Source: Oceanobacillus sojae (lineage in GTDB: Bacteria > Bacillota > Bacilli > Bacillales > Amphibacillaceae). From it: 64,000 bases of DNA. Under the pieces are notes generated by a model. It was not told where the DNA came from. It made no database searches and saw nothing but the letters and a program-made list of their open reading frames with translations. This document shows, piece after piece, positions 57,657 through 64,000 of the stretch. Made by a program: the position numbers and the translations under genes. How positions within the stretch are numbered: position 1 is the stretch's first letter; each line of letters opens with the position of its first letter. Where the stretch lies: positions 464,214 to 528,213 of the forward strand of contig NZ_LT727813.1 in the NCBI RefSeq assembly GCF_900162665.1. Direction: 5' to 3'.

Positions 57657-59036
57657 TCATCCTGTCCATTGAATTAACTGTGCAAAAATCAGCATGACAA
57701 CTCCAATTCCCGACAATACTAAGAATATTGGAAGATAGAAACGAATCCACTTCTGCCATGAAACGCCGGCAATAACTAGTGCTGCCATGAAATAACCTGA
57801 TGTCGGGAACAGAATATGTGCAAATCCATCTCCAACTTGAAATGCGAATACAGCAGTTTGTCTTGTAACACCAATGATATCAGCCAGAGGTCCCATAATC
57901 GGCATAGTTACAAGAGCTTGTCCACTTCCGGATGGAATGATAAAATTGATGGTCAACTGTGCTAAGAACATCCCAACCGCCCCAAGAACGGATGGCATTT
58001 CACCTACAACAGAACCAAGAGCATTTACAATGGTATCCATGATACGCCCATCTTCAAGTACAACTGCTACTGACCGGGCAAGACCAATAATTATTGCTCC
58101 CATTAAAACTTCACGAAATCCTTTCGTAAATGCTTCAGAAATTTCCGTTGCATTAAGCCCAGAAATTAAACCCACAACAATTCCCATGAAAATAAAGAGA
58201 CCAGCCATTTCGACCATAAACCAGCCTTCGTTTAATACACCATAGACTAAAACTAATGCAAATAGTAGTGCTGCAACTGTTCCAAACTTTTGCCTTGTAT
58301 TCATTGTTCTAATTTCGATATTATCTTTATGTTTATAAAGCTCTCTTTTCTCCATGTCCTCTTCATATACTAAACTGTTTTTAATTGGATCCTGCTTGAC
58401 TTTTTTTGCATAGCGCATTATGAAGAAGATTCCCACTGGTAATGCAATAACAAATAAGACAAGTCGCAGCTCAATCCCGGAGAAAACTGGAAGACCAACA
58501 ATTTGCTGTGAAAGTCCTACGTTAATAGGATTTAAAACACCGGCCGTAAACCCAATAACAGGACCTACTAATGAAACACTTGCTGCAACTATTGAGTCGT
58601 ACCCTAAAGCAATCATCAACGGCATTATTACAGGGATATAGACAAGAGCCAGCTCTGGTGTTCCAATAAGTGTCGCAATTACTGCAAATACGGTTGTTAA
58701 AATTGGAATCAGAAATATACTTCGCTTAGAAAATTTATTTGCCAAACGATCAACAACAATTTCGATAATCCCGGTTGTTCTTAAAACCATGAACATACCG
58801 CCGATAATGAATGTAAAGAACACAACTTCCCCAGCATCGATAAGTCCTCTCGGTATAACAGTTAAAAAGTCTGTAATATCTACCGGTGTTGATTCAATCT
58901 GAGTAAATGAGTTCGGATCAACTGTTTCCCTCCCATCAGGACCAGGAACCCTGTCAAATTCTCCAGCCGGCACAAAATAAGTTGCTATTGCTGCCAAAGC
59001 ACTAAATAAAAATAAAATCACATAAATATGAGGCAT
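57657..59036 (-). CDS. YfcC-type membrane carrier, apparent frameshift at 5' end
   Basis: A 459-residue protein from the ATG at 59036, with 12 or more hydrophobic segments; opening 'Pro-His-Ile-Tyr-Val-Ile-Leu ... Tyr-Phe-Val-Pro-Ala-Gly-Glu-Phe-Asp-Arg' and later 'Asn-Phe-Ile-Ile-Pro-Ser-Gly-Ser-Gly-Gln-Ala' are YfcC/DcuC-superfamily signatures (C4-dicarboxylate, basic amino acid or similar anions). No ribosome site precedes 59036. A strong one (AAGGAGAG) precedes an ATG at 59068 that begins Met-Ala-Lys-Thr-Glu-Lys-Lys in another frame. An extra A in the A7 run (59044-59050) would join them into the expected N-terminus. So it is a frameshift, sequencing error or slippage site; the body is otherwise intact. 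Confidence 0.8.
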   Translation of the reverse strand: MPHIYVILFLFSALAAIATYFVPAGEFDRVPGPDGRETVDPNSFTQIESTPVDITDFLTVIPRGLIDAGEVVFFTFIIGGMFMVLRTTGIIEIVVDRLANKFSKRSIFLIPILTTVFAVIATLIGTPELALVYIPVIMPLMIALGYDSIVAASVSLVGPVIGFTAGVLNPINVGLSQQIVGLPVFSGIELRLVLFVIALPVGIFFIMRYAKKVKQDPIKNSLVYEEDMEKRELYKHKDNIEIRTMNTRQKFGTVAALLFALVLVYGVLNEGWFMVEMAGLFIFMGIVVGLISGLNATEISEAFTKGFREVLMGAIIIGLARSVAVVLEDGRIMDTIVNALGSVVGEMPSVLGAVGMFLAQLTINFIIPSGSGQALVTMPIMGPLADIIGVTRQTAVFAFQVGDGFAHILFPTSGYFMAALVIAGVSWQKWIRFYLPIFLVLSGIGVVMLIFAQLIQWTG

Positions 59037-59068
59037 CTGGAACTTTTTTTCTTTTCTGTTTTAGCCAT

Positions 59069-59766
59069 ACTTACTCTCCTTTTTGTTTGTCCTGTGCAGG
59101 GGTGAAGAATATGTGAATAACGCGTTTTTTACTTTTCTTTTTTCTCTTACTATGTGTTTCTTCTTTATAATAAATCAATTAATTTATCAGATTTAATAAA
59201 TTTTCACATACTGCACATTTAGCCTTTGTTATTTAGACAATTGAATACAGAGTTCACTGAATGAAGTTTCACTTTATACGTAATATACAGTACCTATAAT
59301 ATAATAACAAAAGCTAAAATTGTACAAAAAAACCTACAAATTTTTTTGCTAAAATGTATAAAAACACTATTTATTTTAGTAATAGCAGGTTATTATGTCA
59401 ATTTGTAAAAATATCTTGACGCAATCTATCTACTATGGAGCTGTTTCTCCCTATTGGAAGACAATGCTTATGGTGTAACCTTTACAATTGAGCATTATAA
59501 TTAATGGACAATATCGATTACCTTAGGAAGATGAGTTTCTTCATCCGGATGAAACTTCTCGAGGTTATCCCCTATCAAAACGAAATATGGTGAAAAAACT
59601 AAATAACATCATAACATATTAACATGAAATAAAAAGGAATGGAAAGACATCGTACTCGCTCTGAATATTTCAATGTTTGAAATGGGCTTCCTTTTAGAGA
59701 GGTTAGGCTTTATGTGAGCAGGCAATAGTTTGACAAATTCAATTATATTGGAATGCGGCCAACAAT
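59069..59766. other. Gene-free stretch of about 700 bp
   Basis: It should contain the YfcC-type gene promoter. I found no convincing ORF, known RNA or insertion sequence. A perfect 14-bp palindrome (TTCATCCGGATGAA, 59540-59553) is the only distinct element. Scattered short open stretches on the minus strand (about 59610-59705) look like degraded coding sequence but cannot be assigned. Confidence 0.4.
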
Positions 59767-59797
59767 AAAAAAGAGGACCTGGCGTCATCCAGTCCCC
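59767..59797 (-). terminator. Intrinsic terminator (metA side)
   Basis: Minus-strand stem GGACTGG/CCAG(G)TCC with a 6-base loop, followed by TCTTTTTT. It lies about 125 bp past the metA stop. Confidence 0.7.
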
Positions 59798-59920
59798 TAA
59801 AGTGTAAGCCGGAGCTATACATTTTGTGAAATATCAGGTCAATGAGAAATTATTTAATTCAACTTATATAATCATTTTTTATCATATTGCTACGGGATGC
59901 AGACCATAAGGGGTTTGCGA

Positions 59921-60832
59921 TTACTCTCCCCAAACATATGGAGTTTCCTGATACACATAGTAATTCAACCAATTAGAAAACAGCAGACTGCAATGACTTT
60001 TCCAGCGATGCTTAGGCTGACGGTCCGGGTCATTATTGGGATAATAATTTTCCGGCAATGCTGTATCTACACCACGGGCGTGATCTCTTTCATATTCTTC
60101 TTTTAATGTAGTCGCAGTATACTCTAAATGCCCTGTTGCCATAATATGCTTGCCGTCCTTGGAAGCAAGTAAAAATACACCGGCATCATCGGATACAGCT
60201 AATAATTGCAAATCAGGGTGATTATCAATCTCTTCCAAAGAAACGGTGGTGTATCGGGAATGCGGTGCTAAGAATATTTCATCAAATCCTCTTACCAGAC
60301 GTTCTTTCGGTGCCAATACCTCATGTTCAAAAATGCCAAAGCATTTTTTCGGGAGAGCCTGCTTATCAATGCCGTAATGATGATATAATGCTGCCTGTGC
60401 TCCCCAGCAAATATGCAAGGTGGATGTAACATGATCCTTTGTCCAGTCCATAATTTCCTGAAGCTCTTCCCAATAATCGACGTCTGTAAAAGAAAGATGC
60501 TCCACCGGAGAGCCTGTGATAATCATCCCGTCAAAAGTTTTATTCTGAACCTCCGCAAAGGTCTTGTAAAATGTATCCAGATGATTCTGGTTTGTCGTTT
60601 TTGACTCATGTGAGGCCATCCGTAAAAAAGAAATCCGCACCTGCAATGGTGTATTCCCCAAATATCTTAACAGCTGTGTTTCTGTTTTTTGCTTTTCGGG
60701 CATTAAATTAAGGATAAGGATGCTCAGTGGACGAATCTCCTGTGAATCAGCACGCTGTTCGTCCATTACAAAGATATTTTCCTCTTCTAAAATTTCTTTC
60801 GCTGGCAGCTCTCTCGGAATTTTAATTGGCAT
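59921..60832 (-). CDS. metA: Homoserine O-acetyltransferase (MetA family)
   Basis: A 303-residue enzyme that activates homoserine for methionine synthesis. Cys142 in 'His-Ile-Cys-Trp-Gly-Ala-Gln-Ala' is the nucleophile, and 'Ala-Thr-Gly-His-Leu-Glu-Tyr' supplies the His/Glu. Residue 111 is Glu ('Ser-Pro-Val-Glu-His-Leu-Ser-Phe'); in this family Glu at 111 has been tied to acetyl-CoA use and Gly to succinyl-CoA use, so acetyltransferase is predicted. The start is ATG 60832 with AATGGAGG; an in-frame codon at 60850 is upstream of that. No SAM riboswitch or T-box is visible in the leader. Homoserine would come from hom at 28.7 kb. Confidence 0.93.
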   Translation of the reverse strand: MPIKIPRELPAKEILEEENIFVMDEQRADSQEIRPLSILILNLMPEKQKTETQLLRYLGNTPLQVRISFLRMASHESKTTNQNHLDTFYKTFAEVQNKTFDGMIITGSPVEHLSFTDVDYWEELQEIMDWTKDHVTSTLHICWGAQAALYHHYGIDKQALPKKCFGIFEHEVLAPKERLVRGFDEIFLAPHSRYTTVSLEEIDNHPDLQLLAVSDDAGVFLLASKDGKHIMATGHLEYTATTLKEEYERDHARGVDTALPENYYPNNDPDRQPKHRWKSHCSLLFSNWLNYYVYQETPYVWGE

Positions 60833-60992
60833 TGTCTGACCTCCATTCACTTTTCAGCTTTATTCATTTCAAACGAGCTTTTATTTGAAAGATAATGATT
60901 TTCTTCCAAATTATTAGTCTATTTCTTATTGTAAAGGCTTGCTGAAAAAGTTCAACCCTTCTTTCCTTCTTTTCAGCAAAATAAGCAAATAT

Positions 60993-61592
60993 TTATTCTA
61001 ATCTTGGATGAATAATCTGTACCTGACGCATACTTTTTAAAATTAATAGCAGCTGCTCTGCCATGTAATACGTACTATAGCTGAAATTATTTTCTGCCCA
61101 TTCAGATATCATACCAATAATTGCGTTCGCAAAGAAACTGGCCTGCAAAGCCTGATCCGGCTGATTTGCTTCCTTTTTTATTTTCATTAAATCATGAATC
61201 GTTAAGCCCTTTAACACCTTGAAAATCTGTGTTTGAAAATAAGTCAGTTTGTCTGTCCGCAGCATTAAGGCATAGAAGCCCTGGAATTTTTCCACATGTT
61301 CAAAAATTTTAACTGTGGAAGCAGTAAGATTATCCAGATTAAATATACGCTGTTCTTTATAAGGCATACGATAGGATTGGATTAAATCTTCCATAATATC
61401 CTCTGTTAGCTCCAATAAGATATCTGTTTGCGATTTATAATGCTTATAGAAAGTTCCTCTGTTTAAATCTGCACGTTCCACGATATCTGTTACGGTAATT
61501 TTATTAAATTCCTTTTCCTCTATTAATTGGATGAGCGCATTTCTCATCGCTGTTTTTGACTTGCTGATCCGCCGATCTTCAGGATTTAACAT
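60993..61592 (-). CDS. TetR family transcriptional regulator
   Basis: A 199-residue protein: N-terminal helix-turn-helix 'Lys-Ile-Thr-Val-Thr-Asp-Ile-Val-Glu-Arg-Ala-Asp-Leu-Asn-Arg-Gly-Thr-Phe-Tyr-Lys-His' (about 28-48) and a C-terminal all-helical effector domain. The start is ATG 61592, with GGGGGGAT upstream; the frame to 61652 lacks a ribosome site. It is divergent from an SDR gene, the usual arrangement of a TetR repressor and its target. The ligand is unknown. An imperfect hairpin at 60939-60979 may end its transcript. Confidence 0.87.
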   Translation of the reverse strand: MLNPEDRRISKSKTAMRNALIQLIEEKEFNKITVTDIVERADLNRGTFYKHYKSQTDILLELTEDIMEDLIQSYRMPYKEQRIFNLDNLTASTVKIFEHVEKFQGFYALMLRTDKLTYFQTQIFKVLKGLTIHDLMKIKKEANQPDQALQASFFANAIIGMISEWAENNFSYSTYYMAEQLLLILKSMRQVQIIHPRLE

Positions 61593-61744
61593 GGATAAAT
61601 CCCCCCAAAATTTAGTAATTAGACAAATATACATGGAAGTGTTGATAAACATACATTTTAATCATTTTTTGCATATTGTTAATAGGATATCCCTATTTTA
61701 AGATGGATAGGAAACAGGCACAATTTTTTTACAGGAGGGGTAAG

Positions 61745-62506
61745 ATGAAACTAAAAGACAAAGTAGCCGTTGTAACCGGAGCAGCTTCCGGCATGGGGAA
61801 AGCGATTGCAGAATTATATGCCAGGGAAGGCTGTAAAGTGATTGCTGCAGACATGAACCTGCAAGGGGCAGAAGAAACCGTTCAATCCATTACAAATAAT
61901 GGAGGTACAGCCAAAGCAATAAAAGTAAACATCGCTGAACTGGAAGACATCGAAAATATGATTGATGCAGCAGTATCTGAATTTGGAACGCTTGATATCT
62001 TAGTAAACAACGCTGGTATTATGGATGGTATGGAAGCAGCCGGAGATATTGATGATAAAAAATGGGATCTAATTTTTGATGTAAATACAAAAGGAGTTAT
62101 GCGTGCTATTCGCAAGGCAATTCCTATTTTCCTGGAAAAAGGGAAAGGCAACATCATTAATACAGCCTCTACAGGAGGATTAAATGGAGCTCATGCAGGT
62201 GCTGCATATATGGCATCAAAGCATGCTGTCGTGGGCTTAACAAAAAATACAGGCTTTATGTATGCCAAGGAAGGTATTCGCTGTAATGCAATTGCTCCCG
62301 GCGGGGTAGCAACAAATATCACTTCCTCTGTATCCGATTTCAATCAATTTGGTGCAAGCCGGACACAATTAGCACAGGCAGTGATGCCTAGAGTCGGACA
62401 GCCGGAAGAAATTGCACAGGTTGCGTTATTCTTAGCTTCCGATGAATCCAGCTTCGTCAATGGAACTGTTATTACTGCAGATGCCGGCTGGACAGCAGCT
62501 TTTTAG
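61745..62506 (+). CDS. Short-chain dehydrogenase/reductase
   Basis: A 253-residue classical SDR: cofactor loop 'Thr-Gly-Ala-Ala-Ser-Gly-Met-Gly' (11-18), 'Asn-Asn-Ala-Gly' , active-site Ser in 'Asn-Thr-Ala-Ser-Thr-Gly-Gly' and 'Tyr-Met-Ala-Ser-Lys' (Tyr and Lys), and C-terminal 'Asn-Gly-Thr-Val-Ile-Thr-Ala-Asp-Ala-Gly-Trp'. Asp after the second strand ('Ala-Ala-Asp-Met-Asn') predicts NAD preference. The substrate alcohol is unknown. I start at ATG 61745 with AGGAGGGG; the longer frame from 61676 has none. Probably regulated by the divergent TetR-type protein. Confidence 0.9.
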   Translation: MKLKDKVAVVTGAASGMGKAIAELYAREGCKVIAADMNLQGAEETVQSITNNGGTAKAIKVNIAELEDIENMIDAAVSEFGTLDILVNNAGIMDGMEAAGDIDDKKWDLIFDVNTKGVMRAIRKAIPIFLEKGKGNIINTASTGGLNGAHAGAAYMASKHAVVGLTKNTGFMYAKEGIRCNAIAPGGVATNITSSVSDFNQFGASRTQLAQAVMPRVGQPEEIAQVALFLASDESSFVNGTVITADAGWTAAF

Positions 62507-62517
62507 CTTTTACTTTT

Positions 62518-62551
62518 ACGGATGCAGATATCATTTCTGCATCCGTTTTTA
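62518..62551 (+). terminator. Intrinsic terminator after the SDR gene
   Basis: Perfect 11-bp stem (ACGGATGCAGA with TCTGCATCCGT) followed by T5, 12 bp past the stop. Confidence 0.9.
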
Positions 62552-62763
62552 TTGTGGTCAGAAAAACAGCCGCCTTGCAAATAATATCCCTATGCTTCTG
62601 GTGAACTGTTCTCATCTTCTCCCCATTGATAATATCCTATCTCATTTTTTAAGACGGAATGCTTCTGTCGGAAAAATGATAAAATCCTTTTTAGATACGG
62701 TTAATTTCATCTGGATTGGCAATGCTATTAAAAAGAAATCTATGATGAAATGAGGCTCAACAC

Positions 62764-64000
62764 ATGTCTGAAAACGAAAAATCTGCTAATCAAACTAATC
62801 TCGAAAATGATAAGACCCTGACTACCCGTCAAGGTCATCCCGTAACTAACAACCAAAATATCCGCACTGTCAACAATCGTGGTCCTGCTACATTGGAGAA
62901 CTATGATTTTATTGAAAAAATAAGTCATTTTGATCGCGAAAAGGTTCCGGAACGTATTGTGCATGCACGCGGTGCCGGGGCACATGGCTATTTTGAAACC
63001 TATGGAACAGTTGGTAATGATCCTGTTTCCAAGTATACAAGAGCAAAGGTTTTCCAGGATAAAGGGAAGCAGACACCCGTATTTGTCCGTTTCTCAACAG
63101 TAGTTCACGGTAATCATTCTCCCGAGACAGTCCGTGATCCGCGCGGTTTTGCTGTTAAATTTTACACAGAGGATGGCAACTGGGATCTGGTCGGCAATAA
63201 TATCAAAATTTTCTTTATCCGTGATGCAATGAAGTTTCCTGATATGATTCATGCTTTCCGGCCGGATCCGGTCACCAATATTCAAGATTCCGAGCGCTTC
63301 TTTGATTTTTGCTCCAATTCTCCAGAATCGTTCCATATGGTCACCTTTATCTATTCACCATGGGGAATTCCGGCAAATTACCGTATGATGCAGGGATCTG
63401 GCGTAAACACTTATAAATGGGTCAATCAGGACGGAGAGGCTGTTCTCGTTAAATACCATTGGGAACCGAAACAAGGTATTAAAAACCTTACGACCAAAGA
63501 AGCTGCTGAAATCCAGGGTGAGAATTTTAACCATGCTACCCAGGATCTATATGATGCGATTGAAAAAGGCGATTATCCAGAATGGGAGCTGCTGGTACAG
63601 ATTATGTCAGACGACGATCATCCAGAGCTTGATTTTGACCCGTTGGATGACACAAAATTATGGCCGGAGGATAAATTCCCGTGGCTTCCGGTAGGAAAAA
63701 TGGTACTTAATAAAAATCCGGAAAATTATTTCACAGAAGTTGAGCAGGCATCATTCGGGACCGGTGTATTAGTGGACGGACTGGATTTTTCCGATGACAA
63801 AATGCTTCAGGGACGAACCTTCTCCTACTCCGATACACAGCGTTACCGTGTTGGGGCAAATTACTTGCAGGTGCCGATTAATGCAGCTAAAAAACGGGTT
63901 GCTACCAATCAGGAGGGCGGACAGTTACGTCAGCAAAATGACAAAGCTCCCGGACAAAACCCGCATATTAACTACGAACCGTCTGTGCTTGGCGGTTTAG
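62764..64000 (+). CDS. Heme catalase (partial, 3' end outside window)
   Basis: The frame is open from ATG 62764 to the window end (412 codons). It starts with a polar leader of about 40 residues, then 'Arg-Gly-Pro-Ala-Thr-Leu-Glu-Asn-Tyr', '[10 protein letters not shown]' and catalytic His67 in '[11 protein letters not shown]'. The conserved Asn occurs in '[11 protein letters not shown]', and the heme-ligand Tyr in 'Phe-Ser-Tyr-Ser-Asp-Thr-Gln'. The N-terminal extension and motif wording are closer to B. subtilis KatX than KatA, but this is tentative. GAGG lies before the ATG. No clear PerR box was seen upstream. Confidence 0.93.
   Translation, partial: MSENEKSANQTNLENDKTLTTRQGHPVTNNQNIRTVNNRGPATLENYDFIEKISHFDREKVPERIVHARGAGAHGYFETYGTVGNDPVSKYTRAKVFQDKGKQTPVFVRFSTVVHGNHSPETVRDPRGFAVKFYTEDGNWDLVGNNIKIFFIRDAMKFPDMIHAFRPDPVTNIQDSERFFDFCSNSPESFHMVTFIYSPWGIPANYRMMQGSGVNTYKWVNQDGEAVLVKYHWEPKQGIKNLTTKEAAEIQGENFNHATQDLYDAIEKGDYPEWELLVQIMSDDDHPELDFDPLDDTKLWPEDKFPWLPVGKMVLNKNPENYFTEVEQASFGTGVLVDGLDFSDDKMLQGRTFSYSDTQRYRVGANYLQVPINAAKKRVATNQEGGQLRQQNDKAPGQNPHINYEPSVLGGL

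Noticed and set aside
59069-59766. Insertion sequence or small RNA in the gene-free region
   Set aside because: No paired terminal inverted repeats, transposase frame or recognisable structured RNA; only a 14-bp palindrome.
60833-60992. SAM riboswitch or T-box upstream of metA
   Set aside because: The leader lacks the S-box core and the T-box GGGTGG-type element; only an imperfect hairpin at 60939-60979 is present.
1-64000. CRISPR arrays, tRNA, rRNA, toxin-antitoxin or phage genes
   Set aside because: No regular direct repeats with spacers, no cloverleaf or rRNA-like sequence and no phage structural or integrase genes were seen. The Xre/membrane pair at 16534-17183 does not resemble a toxin-antitoxin pair because the partner is a four-helix membrane protein.

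Overview
The window is a gene-dense, low-GC chromosomal segment of a Bacillaceae bacterium. Gene content points to a halotolerant Oceanobacillus/Virgibacillus-like organism: two BCCT carriers and a complete OpuC-type osmoprotectant ABC transporter, B. subtilis-type gene groups (hom-thrC-thrB followed at a distance by a YuxL-like peptidase, MhqR/MhqD/CatE, YjkB/YjkA, YxjG, YumC/YcgT), AGGAGG-type ribosome sites and frequent GTG/TTG starts. The genus is inference. I saw no rRNA, tRNA, CRISPR array, prophage or intact insertion sequence.

Layout. 1-4.4 kb: a cut-off membrane protein, then Nudix, nucleotidyltransferase, aminoglycoside-phosphotransferase-like and drug-efflux genes. 4.5-12 kb: small proteins, a YxjG-like methionine synthase with a LysR regulator, and an MFS exporter divergent from an SgrR/YhjP-type regulator. 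12-15.6 kb: the OpuC-type operon. 15.6-20.1 kb: a gene-poor stretch, an Xre regulator with a membrane partner, and an ABC-2 exporter preceded by a LytTR regulator fused to a degenerate ABC ATPase domain. 20.2-23.2 kb: TPP riboswitch and thiW-thiD-thiM-thiE. 23.3-28.4 kb: a Pro/Gly-rich protein of unknown function, a diverged BCCT carrier, a squalene/phytoene synthase-like enzyme and an MFS transporter. 28.7-31.9 kb: threonine operon. 32-39.2 kb: lipoprotein, second BCCT, orphan peptide-type binding protein, S9 peptidase, amidohydrolase. 39.3-43.6 kb: argF behind two ARG-box-like sites, an rRNA methyltransferase and small enzymes. 43.7-49.6 kb: iron uptake (flavoprotein reductase, two permeases, binding protein, ATPase) with two Fur-box-like sites. 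49.7-51.6 kb: an ABC-F antibiotic-resistance-type ATPase behind a leader with the layout of a ribosome-controlled transcription attenuator. 51.7-57.5 kb: YjkB/YjkA, MhqR-MhqD, a Ca/Na antiporter, CatE, and QueT behind a preQ1 riboswitch. 57.6-64 kb: a YfcC-type carrier with an apparent frameshift near its start, MetA, TetR/SDR, and a catalase running off the end.

Regulation is well exposed. There are two riboswitch classes (TPP, preQ1), one probable antibiotic-sensing attenuator, Fur and ArgR operators, and many strong terminators that delimit operons. The strongest lead for an undescribed device is the ABC-F leader at 49712-50055: a Met-Lys-Tyr mini-ORF overlaps the first arm of a four-arm set of mutually exclusive RNA helices ending in a terminator. 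Other leads are the LytTR/pseudo-ATPase fusion, the A7 frameshift before the YfcC-type carrier, and the Pro/Gly-rich protein with a conserved-looking aromatic C-terminal module.
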